DNA from: Noviherbaspirillum malthae
GTDB taxonomy: Bacteria > Pseudomonadota > Gammaproteobacteria > Burkholderiales > Burkholderiaceae_D
Direction: 5' to 3'
DNA: 64,000 nt
Assembly: GCF_015352985.1 (NCBI RefSeq)
Contig: NZ_JACYXF010000026.1
Span: forward strand, 1-64,000
Both the position numbers and the translations under genes were made by a program. Under the pieces are notes generated by a model. That model worked only from the letters and a program-made list of their open reading frames with translations. It searched no databases and had not been told where the DNA came from. Below, piece by piece: positions 8,378-17,127 of this stretch. Numbering within the stretch: the stretch's first letter is position 1; the number at the start of each line of letters is the position of its first letter.

Positions 8378-10210
8378 TCATTGTTTTGCCAATAGCGCGA
8401 CCTGTTGTATTCCGAGGTGCTCCGCCCTCAGCTTGAGAGCAAACTTCGTCAAGCTGCCGACCTCGCTGACTCCTTTCCAGTCCACAGGGGTCAAGGGGTG
8501 GGATACTGCGTTCAAAGCGGCAAACAGCGAACCTGCTTCGGCAATATAGAGACGAAGATCTTCAATCGATTTGCCGACCGAATTCAGCACGGCTTCTATT
8601 GCAGTCTCCTTGCCGTCGTTTTGTTTTGTCCGCAGCGATTGCGATGCGGCCGCTTGCCTGATTCCGTCTTCTGTCCCGGCTGTAAGATGGGACTTCAACC
8701 CGGTCAACCAGGCTCCCTTCGCAAGTAGAGTTTCTCCTTTTGTGCTGACCGTGTGAGTGATTTCCTGTTTAAGTGCTTCCAGTGCCTTTTCCGGCAGCGA
8801 GCTCAGTACCTCGTTGATCGTTTGCTCCCGCCCGCGCACGCCCTGGTAATGCTGCTGCAGAGCGGCATAGTTTTGAAAATTTGGCTGCTCAAGAAAAGCC
8901 GAAAGCGAAGGCGGCGTGGAATCCTTCTCCGCATAAGTGCTTGAAGGATTGCCTGCGCCGTGCGTTCTCCGATGTTCATGCAGGAATGCACTGTTTGCGA
9001 TGCGGCGGCTATCCGTGCGCGGCAGCGGACGGGCGTGATTTTCTCTCTGGCCTCCGATTTCTTCCAGCGCAAACACCTCGCTCAGCACGGCTTGCGCTTC
9101 TTCGGGAGCCAGCATCCGGTCAGTAACGAGATTTTTGCCCTTTGCTTCACCTGGCGCAGCCGGAACAGCATCACGGAGTTTTCCCATGGCCGACATGTAG
9201 GCTGCTGTGACGTCGAACGGCTTGTCGCCAGCCTTGCCTGCACGTCCGTAATCGATCACCTTGACGGTGCCGTCATTTCGCACAAGGATGTCCTCCAGGT
9301 TGAAGCCCCCATGCGCAATTCCTGATTTCTCGACATGTGCGACAGCCGCCAGCAAGCCGTCGCAAAGATACTGGATCGCTCCCCAGTATTCACGTTCTGT
9401 CAAAGAGTTTGTTTCCCGGTGCCGGCGAAGCGTGTTGGCGGCGGCCTTGGCATCGCGGCCGGGGATGGCTTCCATCAGCATGGCATGCATTGGAACACCC
9501 TCTACGTTCATGGTCACGATGCCATAGATTTCACATAGATTCGGATGCGTACCGAGCGGCTTGCCATCGTGTTTCGCGTCGATGATGCTGCGATAGCCAT
9601 TGAATACTTCGGCAAGTCTGTCCGCCGTTTCCGTTTCGCCGATGTGCGGAGCATTCGGAGCAGTTCCCTTCAGGATTTTGGCGGCCAGTCGTACTTCGGT
9701 GCCTGAGGCGCCTTTTTTCCCTTGGCCCGCAGGCCCATCGCGCCGCATGGCCTTGACACCCACGACCCATGCGGAGTTGCCGCTACCGAGCAATTTCCCC
9801 GTCGGCTTCATGCTGTTCCAGTCTAGGTCGGGCGTGCCGGGCAGCGGGCCTGCTCCCGGTACCCACTCCAACGGAATCGCCGTCTTCTGGTTCAGCAATC
9901 TCGAAACGATCGCACTGGTAGCCTGTTGACGCCCGGTCCTGGCTCCAGGCTTTTTCGTGTCGCTGCGCAGTATTTCCTGAGATGAGCGGGAAGAGCTTCC
10001 TGCCGCTTCCGGCTCCGACAAGCCCGGCGGAGCAGGCGAAATTCTGGATCGCCAAAAGCTTGCTGCATTGCCGGAATGCGGCCGCTTATCCGCCGAAGGG
10101 ACGGCAGGCTTTACCTCTTCCGGCGAAGAGGCGCCGGCGGCGGGCTTGGCATCCTGCGAGACAGCGTTGTTGATGACGTTCTGGGCTGGTAATCCCGTGA
10201 TTTTGGCCAT
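8378..10210 (-). CDS. Kinase-fold candidate type III effector (disrupted catalytic loop)
   Basis: A protein of 610 residues. Residues 1-110 are Ser/Pro/Ala-rich and probably disordered, as in type III effectors. A protein-kinase fold follows: glycine loop LGSGNSAWVVGV (about 141-152), candidate ATP lysine in LAAKILK (about 175-181), and THPNLCEIYGIV. The catalytic loop reads HGGFNLEDILV (300-310) where active kinases have HRDLKPENILV, so the catalytic Asp, the Lys and the Asn are all replaced. The metal-binding motif is DYG (320-322). The last 200 residues are helical and unrecognised. GGAAAG precedes ATG 10210, and a good HrpL box lies 66 bases upstream. I infer a pseudokinase or atypical kinase delivered into a host. 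Confidence 0.75.
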   Translation of the reverse strand: MAKITGLPAQNVINNAVSQDAKPAAGASSPEEVKPAVPSADKRPHSGNAASFWRSRISPAPPGLSEPEAAGSSSRSSQEILRSDTKKPGARTGRQQATSAIVSRLLNQKTAIPLEWVPGAGPLPGTPDLDWNSMKPTGKLLGSGNSAWVVGVKAMRRDGPAGQGKKGASGTEVRLAAKILKGTAPNAPHIGETETADRLAEVFNGYRSIIDAKHDGKPLGTHPNLCEIYGIVTMNVEGVPMHAMLMEAIPGRDAKAAANTLRRHRETNSLTEREYWGAIQYLCDGLLAAVAHVEKSGIAHGGFNLEDILVRNDGTVKVIDYGRAGKAGDKPFDVTAAYMSAMGKLRDAVPAAPGEAKGKNLVTDRMLAPEEAQAVLSEVFALEEIGGQRENHARPLPRTDSRRIANSAFLHEHRRTHGAGNPSSTYAEKDSTPPSLSAFLEQPNFQNYAALQQHYQGVRGREQTINEVLSSLPEKALEALKQEITHTVSTKGETLLAKGAWLTGLKSHLTAGTEDGIRQAAASQSLRTKQNDGKETAIEAVLNSVGKSIEDLRLYIAEAGSLFAALNAVSHPLTPVDWKGVSEVGSLTKFALKLRAEHLGIQQVALLAKQ

Positions 10211-10275
10211 TCGCTTTCCTTTGAAGACGTCGACATTGATCGGCAGGCACGCCTGTCTACGCTCTTATACGTAAT

Positions 10276-10304
10276 TGGGTGATTGCGGCTGCCAGGCTGG
10301 TTCC
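10276..10304 (-). promoter_or_regulatory. HrpL box of the kinase-like effector
   Basis: On the minus strand: GGAACC, 16 bases, TCACCCA. The -35 part is perfect and the second part matches CCACNNA except for its first base. It ends 66 bases before the start codon, a normal promoter distance. Confidence 0.75.
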
Positions 10305-10326
10305 CTCCTGCAGTTAAGTGCAGGAG
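10305..10326. terminator. Hairpin between the Rieske gene and the hrp promoter
   Basis: CTCCTGCA and TGCAGGAG form an 8-bp perfect stem with a 6-base loop; TTTT follows on the plus strand. It abuts the HrpL box and may block read-through from the Rieske gene into the effector promoter, although the T run is on the other strand. Confidence 0.45.
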
Positions 10327-10503
10327 TTTTGCAACGCATGGGCGGCCGCCGGAAAGGTTTCCGTTTCCGTCCATCCGGCATGAGTGGCGCGGCAGCGGGA
10401 AGAGTTCCATCGCCTGAAGACATGATTTACAGGCATGAACCTGCGGCAGGGAAAGCCGCCTGCCGGAGGAAGAAAACGGACGGAAATCGAATCCGGCGCT
10501 GCG

Positions 10504-11505
10504 CTACATCACGCCGTAGGTCATGCCCAGTTCCCGCAGCATGCGCCGGTAGGCGGCAGACAGCCGGTCGGCGCGCTGCGGCACTTCGATGCCGTAGTCC
10601 AGCGGCAGGCGCCTCGGGCGCTGGGATTCGAGAATGGCCAGATCCTGGCCGAAGATGCGGTCCTGGAAGGCGCGCAGTTCGTCGTCGCCGGACGCCGAAT
10701 TGGTCATCGCAAGGATGATCCAGGCGCGGCAATGCTCTTCGTCGACCGGCTGCACATGCAGGCTGATCGCTTCGGTGTAACCGTCCTGCTGCTGCGGCAG
10801 CTTGGTCAAGATGGCCGACAGCGGCCGCACCACGCGATAGGTGTATTCGACCATCGACCCCTTGTCCGACAGCAGGTTGGAAAGCGGCTGGTAGGCAAAG
10901 CATTCTGTTGCGATCACGCCCTGCATGCCTTGCTCGCCCAGGCCGTCGTCGAAGGGCGCGACCTTGTAGTCGGGTACCTCGGTATGGGCCGGATCACCGA
11001 GGATGCCGGTATGGATGAAGGAAAAATGCGCCATGTCGAGAAAATTCTCGATGATGCGCGGCCCGCAGGCATGCACCGCATACGGGCCGCAGATCACCTT
11101 GCGCAGCCCCGGATCGGCATGCTCGGGGAAGGGCAGCAGCGCCCGCTTCGGCTGCCCGAGGCAAACCCAAACCAGCCCGAAGGCTTCCTGCGCATGAAAG
11201 CGGCGGGTACAGGCGGCCTTCGGCGGCGTGTCGCGCGGATGCGCCGGCTGCAGCCGGCACTGGCCGGTCGCGTCGAACTGCCAGCCGTGATAGGCGCATA
11301 CCACCCTGTCTTCGGCCACGCGGCCGAGCGCGAGGCTGGCGCCGCGGTGCGGACAGCGGTCATCCCAGGCATGCACCGCGCGGTCGCTGCTGCGCCAGAC
11401 GATCAGATCCTGCTCCAACAACCGCGCCGGCAGCAGCGTGCCGGCTTGCAGGGTAGAGGCAGCGGCAACCGGGTGCCAGTCGTTCAGCAGAAGTTCGTCG
11501 GTCAT
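10504..11505 (-). CDS. Rieske non-heme iron oxygenase, oxygenase subunit (VanA-like)
   Basis: A protein of 333 residues. The Rieske [2Fe-2S] centre is C51-P-H53 and C70-A-Y-H73 (CPHRGA and CAYHGW). The mononuclear iron site is in NFLDMAHFSFIH (about 180-191), with the two histidines spaced as in vanillate demethylase and phthalate-type oxygenases. Such enzymes hydroxylate or demethylate aromatic or cyclic substrates with electrons from a reductase. No reductase gene is adjacent, so the partner is encoded elsewhere. The substrate is unknown. ATG 11505 gives the usual family N-terminus. Three direct repeats just upstream may be its operator. Confidence 0.9.
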   Translation of the reverse strand: MTDELLLNDWHPVAAASTLQAGTLLPARLLEQDLIVWRSSDRAVHAWDDRCPHRGASLALGRVAEDRVVCAYHGWQFDATGQCRLQPAHPRDTPPKAACTRRFHAQEAFGLVWVCLGQPKRALLPFPEHADPGLRKVICGPYAVHACGPRIIENFLDMAHFSFIHTGILGDPAHTEVPDYKVAPFDDGLGEQGMQGVIATECFAYQPLSNLLSDKGSMVEYTYRVVRPLSAILTKLPQQQDGYTEAISLHVQPVDEEHCRAWIILAMTNSASGDDELRAFQDRIFGQDLAILESQRPRRLPLDYGIEVPQRADRLSAAYRRMLRELGMTYGVM

Positions 11506-11535
11506 GAATGGAGTCGCCGATGGGCAGGTGGATTA

Positions 11536-11588
11536 ACAAAGTGGGAACGAATGTTTTTACAAAGTTGTACTACGTTGGTACAAAGTTG
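11536..11588. repeat. Three direct repeats of ACAAAGTTG upstream of the Rieske gene
   Basis: Copies at 11536-11544 (ACAAAGTGG), 11559-11567 and 11580-11588 (both ACAAAGTTG). They are spaced 23 and 21 bases apart, about two helical turns, so the same DNA face is presented. They lie 30-85 bases before the Rieske start codon. An operator is the simplest reading; the regulator is unknown. Confidence 0.5.
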
Positions 11589-11671
11589 GAATTTCTCCGT
11601 CCCGAAGCCAGGCTGCGGCGGCATGCTGGACGCGCCGCAGCCAGCTGCGTTGCTTTCGTTGCTCGCGCAGC

Positions 11672-12826
11672 TTATTTCGGAATCGAACCCTCCACGCCCT
11701 TTACATAGAAGTTCATCCCCTTGAGCATGCCGACCTCGGCTTCCTTGCCGGCCGGGACCACTTCCTTGCCCGACTGGTCGACGATGGGGCCGGTGAACAC
11801 GATGGGCTTGCCGGCGGCAAGTTCAGCCTTCCTGTCAGCCACGACCTTCTTCACTTCATCCGGCAGCGCGGGATTGAGGCTGACCAGGTCGATCGAGTTC
11901 TCCTTCACGCCCCACCAGGTCTCGCCGCTGCTCCACTTGTTGTCCAGCACCGACTGAATGGACTGCTTGTAGTAAGGCGTCCAGTTGATGATGGCGGAGG
12001 CCAGATGCGCCTTCGGGCCGAACTTCGACATGTCGGAATCCCAGCCGAACGCATACACCCCTTTTTCCTCGGCGGCTTGCACCGTGGCGGGCGAGTCGGT
12101 GTTCTGGATCAGCACGTCGACGCCCTGGCTGATCATGGTCAGCGCCGCATCGCGCTCCTTCGACGGATCGAACCAGCTCGAAATCCAGATCGCGCGCGTG
12201 GTGACCTTGGGGTTCACCGACTGCGCGCCGAGCGTATAAGCATTGATGTTGCGGATCACCTCGGGAATCGGGAAGGAGGCGACCACGCCGAGCTTGTTGG
12301 ACTTGGTCATCTTGCCGGCGATGACGCCCGCGAGATAGGCACCCTCGTAGGTCTTGGTTTCATAGACCGCCATGTTGGGCGCAGTCTTGTAGCCGGTCGC
12401 GTGCTCGAACTTGATGTCCGGGTTCTGCTTGGCCACCTTCAGCATCGGTTCCATGTAGCCGAAGGTGGTGCCGAAGATGAGCTTGTTGCCCTGGGAGGCA
12501 AGGTCGCGGATGACGCGCTCGGCGTCCGCGCCTTCGGGGACTTTTTCGACGAAGGTGGTGGTGATCTTTCCGGCGAATTCCGCCTCGACCGCCTTGCGCG
12601 CATTGTCGTGGGCGAAGGTCCAGCCGGCATCGCCCACCGGGCCGACATAGATGAAGGCGACTTTCAGCGGGTCCGCTGCTGCGGCGGCAGCCGCTGCAGG
12701 CGCAGGCGCCGCGGATGATTCGGCCGGCTTGGATTCTTCCTTCTTGCCGCAGGCGATCAGCATCAATGCCGATCCGGCAATGGCAAGTCCGGATTTGAGC
12801 GTTTTACGTTTTTTGATATCCAGCAT
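11672..12826 (-). CDS. BMP-family (PnrA/TmpC-like) substrate-binding lipoprotein
   Basis: A protein of 384 residues. The N-terminus is a lipoprotein signal ending in LMLIAC, the Cys being the lipidation site, followed by an Ala/Pro linker. The mature domain has the BMP pattern: VAFIYVGPVGDAGWTFAHD, GTTFGYMEP, and TYEGAYLAGVIAGKM. BMP proteins bind purine nucleosides or related ligands for an ABC importer. No permease or ATPase genes are adjacent, so this may be an orphan receptor or use distant partners. AGGGA precedes ATG 12826. Longer upstream in-frame starts would put extra residues before the signal and are less likely. Confidence 0.9.
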   Translation of the reverse strand: MLDIKKRKTLKSGLAIAGSALMLIACGKKEESKPAESSAAPAPAAAAAAAADPLKVAFIYVGPVGDAGWTFAHDNARKAVEAEFAGKITTTFVEKVPEGADAERVIRDLASQGNKLIFGTTFGYMEPMLKVAKQNPDIKFEHATGYKTAPNMAVYETKTYEGAYLAGVIAGKMTKSNKLGVVASFPIPEVIRNINAYTLGAQSVNPKVTTRAIWISSWFDPSKERDAALTMISQGVDVLIQNTDSPATVQAAEEKGVYAFGWDSDMSKFGPKAHLASAIINWTPYYKQSIQSVLDNKWSSGETWWGVKENSIDLVSLNPALPDEVKKVVADRKAELAAGKPIVFTGPIVDQSGKEVVPAGKEAEVGMLKGMNFYVKGVEGSIPK

Positions 12827-13138
12827 AAGGGTCCCTGATGATTGATACTCGTGAAGACATTCATTACTACATCGGTGCTGCATAGCAAGTTCCAAGCCAG
12901 TCGCCTGCGCGAACCGGCATGATACAACGCATTGAAAAGCACTGGTACGGTGCGGTATCTATGGTTTCAAACGCTGCACCTTGCAGGAAGCGCCTCGTAC
13001 GGCGCGTCCATGCACGAAGACGGAGCAAGATGTGCCTTCGCGCAGGCATGCCTGGTCAGGGTAGAATCCCGTCCATCCCGATCAGTATGCAGAGCGGCAG
13101 TTGAGCCCGCGGCGGCTCGTGCATGCCAGGCAACCGAC
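12827..13138. other. Divergent promoter region
   Basis: About 310 bases between the divergently transcribed BMP lipoprotein and HAD hydrolase genes. It presumably holds both promoters. No operator-like dyad or extra gene was recognised. Confidence 0.5.
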
Positions 13139-13798
13139 ATGACAGAAGACTCCAGCCGACCCAGACTCGTCATCTTCGACTTCGACGGCACGCTTGCCGA
13201 CTCCTTCCCATTCTTCATCCGCAGCTTCGATGTCCTCGCCAGCCGTCACGGCTTCAAGCCGATCGCCGGCCACGACCTGGAGACGCTGCGCGGCTTCGAC
13301 GCGAAGCAGATCATGCGCCATGTCGGCATCCCGCTCTGGAAGGTGCCGCGCGTGGCGTCGGATTTCAGGGGCATGATGGCCAGGGAAATCGATGACATCC
13401 CCCTGTTTGACGGCGTCGGCCCGATGCTGCGGGCGCTCGCCCAGGAAAAGGTGAAGCTTGCCGTGCTGAGCTCGAATTCCGAAGCCAATGTGCGCGCCGT
13501 GCTCGGCCCCGAACATGCCGGCCTGATCGAATGCTACGCCTGCGGCGCATCGCTGTTCGGCAAACGCAGCAAGCTGCGACGCATGCTTGCTGCGATGGGT
13601 GTCGAGCGCCGGCATGCGCTGTGCATTGGCGACGAAGTACGCGATGCAGAAGCGGCGCGCGGCGAACGTCTGCGCTTCGGTGCTGTGACTTGGGGTTATA
13701 CGCGGGCCGACGTGCTGGCGTCGGTCATGCCGGATTATCTGTTTCGGCAGGTTCATGATATTGCGCCGGCATTGCTGGGCGGGTTGGCGGCGCAATAA
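13139..13798 (+). CDS. HAD-superfamily hydrolase (Gph-like)
   Basis: A protein of 219 residues with all HAD motifs. Motif I is FDFDGTLADS (nucleophile Asp14, acid/base Asp16), motif II is LSSNSE, motif III is a lysine in GKRSKLRRML, and motif IV is CIGDEVRDAEAA. The helical cap between motifs I and II is the type seen in phosphoglycolate phosphatase-like enzymes. It probably hydrolyses a small phosphorylated metabolite; the substrate is unknown. ATG 13139 gives the compact family N-terminus; the frame stays open upstream but lacks homology-like sequence. A hairpin lies about 65 bases after the stop. Confidence 0.85.
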   Translation: MTEDSSRPRLVIFDFDGTLADSFPFFIRSFDVLASRHGFKPIAGHDLETLRGFDAKQIMRHVGIPLWKVPRVASDFRGMMAREIDDIPLFDGVGPMLRALAQEKVKLAVLSSNSEANVRAVLGPEHAGLIECYACGASLFGKRSKLRRMLAAMGVERRHALCIGDEVRDAEAARGERLRFGAVTWGYTRADVLASVMPDYLFRQVHDIAPALLGGLAAQ

Positions 13799-13862
13799 GC
13801 CAGACGGCGCTTCATTGCTTCACACCCTTCGTCAATAACGATTTTCCATTCTTGCATTCTGA

Positions 13863-13893
13863 GCAATCAGGCAACCAGGAATTGCCTGATTGC
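13863..13893 (+). terminator. Inverted repeat after the HAD gene
   Basis: GCAATCAGGCAA and TTGCCTGATTGC form a perfect 12-bp stem with a 7-base loop. No T run follows. It could end the HAD transcript before the copA promoter; as it is a perfect palindrome it could also be a protein site. Confidence 0.5.
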
Positions 13894-13945
13894 CTGCACT
13901 CGGACATCTGCCAGCGTAAACCACGCAGACGCGTACAATTCCCTC

Positions 13946-13976
13946 TTGACCTTCCAATCACTGGAAGGTCTATCTT
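13946..13976 (+). promoter_or_regulatory. CueR-type promoter of copA
   Basis: -35 TTGACC (13946-13951) and -10 TATCTT (13971-13976) are separated by 19 bases, the over-long spacer typical of MerR-family activation. The spacer holds the dyad ACCTTCC-N7-GGAAGGT (13949-13969), matching the copper-responsive CueR operator. Confidence 0.88.
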
Positions 13977-14010
13977 CACCATCTAGTCGTCCCATCGTGT
14001 GGAGAACATC

Positions 14011-16485
14011 ATGAACACCAGCCTGGCCGAACCAGCCGACACCGCAGACCTGTCCTTCAAGGTGGAGGGCATGACGTGCGCCTCCTGTGTTTCCCGAGTG
14101 GAAAAGGCGCTCAAGGCCGTGCCGGGCGTGCGCCAGGCCTCGGTCAACCTGGCCACGGAAACCGCAACGGTCAGGGCCGGCCGCGAGGTTAACGCGGAAA
14201 ACCTGTCCCAGGCGGTTGCCAAGGCCGGCTATGCGGTGCCCGCAGAAAGCGTAAGCCTCTCCATTTCCGGCATGACTTGCGCGTCCTGCGTGATGCGGGT
14301 CGAGAAGGCGCTCAAGAAGGTGCCCGGCGTCACCGATGTTTCGGTCAACCTGGCCACCGAAAAGGCACAGGTCAGCGCGGTCGGCGTGCCGCTGGAGGCA
14401 CTGATCGCGGCAGCGGGCAAGGCCGGTTATGAAGCCGCGCTCGATGTGCCGGAAGGGCAGGGTGGCTTGGACGTTGCAAGGGACGGCCCCATGGTACTCC
14501 CCGCATGGTGGCCGGTTGCCGTCTCGGCGCTGCTCAGCCTGCCGCTGGTCGCGCCGATGCTCGGCATGCTGGCCGGCCGCGACTGGATGCTGCCGGGCTG
14601 GTGGCAGCTGGCGCTGGCCACGCCGGTGCAGTTTTGGCTGGGGGCGCGCTTCTACCGTGCCGGATGGAAGGCCCTGCTGGCGCGGTCGGGCAACATGGAT
14701 CTGCTGGTGGCAATCGGCACCAGCGCTGCCTATGGCCTGTCGGTCTACCTGCTGCTGGCGAATACCGGGCATGATGTCCACGGCAGTGCGCCGCACCTGT
14801 ATTTCGAATCCTCAGCAGTCGTGATCACGCTGGTGCTGCTCGGCAAGTGGCTGGAAATGCGTGCCAAGCGGCAGACGGTCGCCGCGCTGCATGCGCTGGA
14901 AAACCTGCGTCCCACCGAGGCCATCCTGCGCAGCGGCGTGTTGGAAAAGCCGGTGCCGGTCTCATCCGTTCGGGTTGGCGACGTATTGGTCGTGCGGCCC
15001 GGCAGCCGGGTACCGGTCGACGGCAAGGTGCTCGAAGGCAGCAGCCATCTCGATGAGTCCTTGCTGACCGGCGAAAGCCTGCCTGTCAGCAAGACCATCG
15101 GCGACAAGGTCACCGGCGGCGCGGTCAATGCCGAAGGCCTGCTGGTGATCGAAGCCACAGCGGTGGGCGGCGCGACGATGCTGTCGCAGATCATCAAGCT
15201 GGTAGAGGATGCGCAGGCGGTCAAGGCGCCGATCCAGCGCCTGGTGGACAAGGTCAGTGCGGTGTTCGTGCCCGTTGTGCTGCTGATTTCCGTTGTGACA
15301 CTGCTGGCGTGGGGACTGCTGACGGGCGACTGGGAGCAGGCGCTGCTCAATGCGGTCGCGGTGCAGGTGATTGCCTGTCCATGCGCGCTCGGGCTGGCGA
15401 CCCCGACTTCGATCATGGCCGGCACCGGCGTGGCGGCGAGATACGGCATCCTGATCAAGGATGCGGAAGCACTGGAAACCGCGCATGCGGTCACTACGGT
15501 TGCCTTCGACAAGACCGGCACGCTGACCGTGGGCAAGCCGGCGGTGGCCGCCATCGAAGTTTCGGAAGGCCGGACGGAAGACAGTCTTCTTTCGCTCGCC
15601 TGGGCGGTGCAGCAGTACAGCGATCATCCGCTCGCCAAGGCAGTGGAAGCCGCTGCCGGAGAGCGCGGCATTCCCGCACCGGCAGCGGCCAATGCCAGGG
15701 CGCTGGCAGGGCGAGGCGTCCAGGCCGACGTGGGCGGCATGACGGTGTACCTGGGCAACCGGCGCCTGATGCAGGAATTGCGGATGCCGCTCGCCTCGCT
15801 GGAAGAGGCCGCACGGCGCCATGAACAGGCAGGGCGCACGGTTTCATGGCTTGCCGTCTCCGAAAACGGTGAGCTGCGCCTGGCCGGCCTGCTGGCCTTT
15901 GGCGATGCGATCAAGCCGGCCGCCGCCGAGGCGGTGGTCCGGCTGCATCGGCAGGGCATACGCTCGGTCATGCTCACCGGCGACAATGCCGGAAGCGCCG
16001 CTGCGGTTGCCAGGGCGGTCGGCATCGAGGACTTCCGCGCCGAAGTGCTGCCCGCCGACAAGGCCGGCGTGGTGGCCGGACTGAAGCAAGGGGGACACAA
16101 GGTGGCCATGGTCGGCGACGGCATCAACGACGCGCCGGCGCTGGCTGCTGCCGATGTCGGTATCGCCATGTCCACAGGCACCGACGTGGCCATGCATGCG
16201 GCCGGAATCACGCTGATGCGCGGCGACCCGGCGCTGGTGGCGGAAGCGATGGACATTTCCCGCAGGACCTACCGCAAGATACGGCAAAACCTGTTCTGGG
16301 CCTTCATCTACAATCTGGTCGGCATACCGCTGGCGGCCTTCGGCCTGCTCGATCCGGTGATCGCCGGCGCGGCGATGGCATTGAGTTCGGTGAGCGTGGT
16401 CGGCAATGCCCTGCTGCTCAAGCGCTGGAAACCCGCTGCGGCAGACACCGGGGTCTCGAATACGATGGAAAGGAGTGCGGCATGA
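14011..16485 (+). CDS. copA: Copper-exporting P1B-type ATPase
   Basis: A protein of 824 residues that pumps Cu(I) across the inner membrane using ATP. Two N-terminal metal-binding domains each carry GMTCASC (about residues 22-28 and 87-93). The membrane Cu site is ACPCAL, the phosphorylation site FDKTGTLTVG, and the nucleotide domain ends with GDGINDAPAL. Eight membrane segments are expected. GGAG lies 6 bases before ATG 14011; a GTG 12 bases upstream is possible. The gene sits behind a CueR promoter, and its stop overlaps the start of cueR by 4 bases, so the regulator is co-transcribed and autoregulated. Confidence 0.96.
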   Translation: MNTSLAEPADTADLSFKVEGMTCASCVSRVEKALKAVPGVRQASVNLATETATVRAGREVNAENLSQAVAKAGYAVPAESVSLSISGMTCASCVMRVEKALKKVPGVTDVSVNLATEKAQVSAVGVPLEALIAAAGKAGYEAALDVPEGQGGLDVARDGPMVLPAWWPVAVSALLSLPLVAPMLGMLAGRDWMLPGWWQLALATPVQFWLGARFYRAGWKALLARSGNMDLLVAIGTSAAYGLSVYLLLANTGHDVHGSAPHLYFESSAVVITLVLLGKWLEMRAKRQTVAALHALENLRPTEAILRSGVLEKPVPVSSVRVGDVLVVRPGSRVPVDGKVLEGSSHLDESLLTGESLPVSKTIGDKVTGGAVNAEGLLVIEATAVGGATMLSQIIKLVEDAQAVKAPIQRLVDKVSAVFVPVVLLISVVTLLAWGLLTGDWEQALLNAVAVQVIACPCALGLATPTSIMAGTGVAARYGILIKDAEALETAHAVTTVAFDKTGTLTVGKPAVAAIEVSEGRTEDSLLSLAWAVQQYSDHPLAKAVEAAAGERGIPAPAAANARALAGRGVQADVGGMTVYLGNRRLMQELRMPLASLEEAARRHEQAGRTVSWLAVSENGELRLAGLLAFGDAIKPAAAEAVVRLHRQGIRSVMLTGDNAGSAAAVARAVGIEDFRAEVLPADKAGVVAGLKQGGHKVAMVGDGINDAPALAAADVGIAMSTGTDVAMHAAGITLMRGDPALVAEAMDISRRTYRKIRQNLFWAFIYNLVGIPLAAFGLLDPVIAGAAMALSSVSVVGNALLLKRWKPAAADTGVSNTMERSAA

Positions 16486-16874
16486 ATATCGGAGAAGCGG
16501 CAAACGCCTCCGGCGTGACAGCCAAGATGATCCGCTATTACGAAAGCGTGGGCCTGATCGGCCAGGCGGCGCGAACCGATTCCGGCTACCGCCAGTACGG
16601 GCCGAATGAAGTGCAGACGCTGCGCTTCATCAAGCGCTCGCGCGAACTCGGGTTTTCCGTCGAACGCATCCGCACCCTGCTGGCACTGTGGGGCGACCGC
16701 GGCCGCCGGAGCGCCGACGTGAAGACGCTGGCGCGGCAGTACATCGAGGAGCTCGACCGGGATATCGAAAAGCTCCAGACCATTCGCGACCAGCTGCATC
16801 ATCTGGCTGATTGCTGCCACGGCGACAATCGGCCCGAGTGTCCGATTATTGATGACCTGGCCAAGCGGGCGTGA
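16482..16874 (+). CDS. cueR: Copper-responsive MerR-family regulator
   Basis: A protein of 130 residues. The N-terminal winged helix-turn-helix has MIRYYESVGL and the dimerisation helix follows. The C-terminal metal loop CCHGDNRPECP provides the two cysteines that bind Cu(I) in CueR, and the sequence lacks the extra Cys of MerR/ZntR sensors. It starts inside the copA stop (ATGA overlap). It most likely activates the copA promoter just upstream and, by sequence similarity of the site, the reverse-strand copper operon near 25.9 kb. Confidence 0.93.
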   Translation: MNIGEAANASGVTAKMIRYYESVGLIGQAARTDSGYRQYGPNEVQTLRFIKRSRELGFSVERIRTLLALWGDRGRRSADVKTLARQYIEELDRDIEKLQTIRDQLHHLADCCHGDNRPECPIIDDLAKRA

Positions 16875-17127
16875 GGGAAGCGGAGACGGCAGTGTAGTCA
16901 ATGAATCTCCCGAGTCGATAAGGCCGCCTGCTGATCTATCGCTTAGGTTGCAACAAAGTTGTTCCATCGCCGGCCTCCAACACTGAAGGCAGGCGATGCG
17001 TTTTCGCAGCGAACAGCGTGATATTTGTTTGCCGCAAACAAGCGCTTGGCGCGACGCTTTAAGATAGGGCTTTTTCCGCCGGCCGTGACCGGTCGGCCTC
17101 CCGAACTCGAAGGAAAACGAGGATTTC

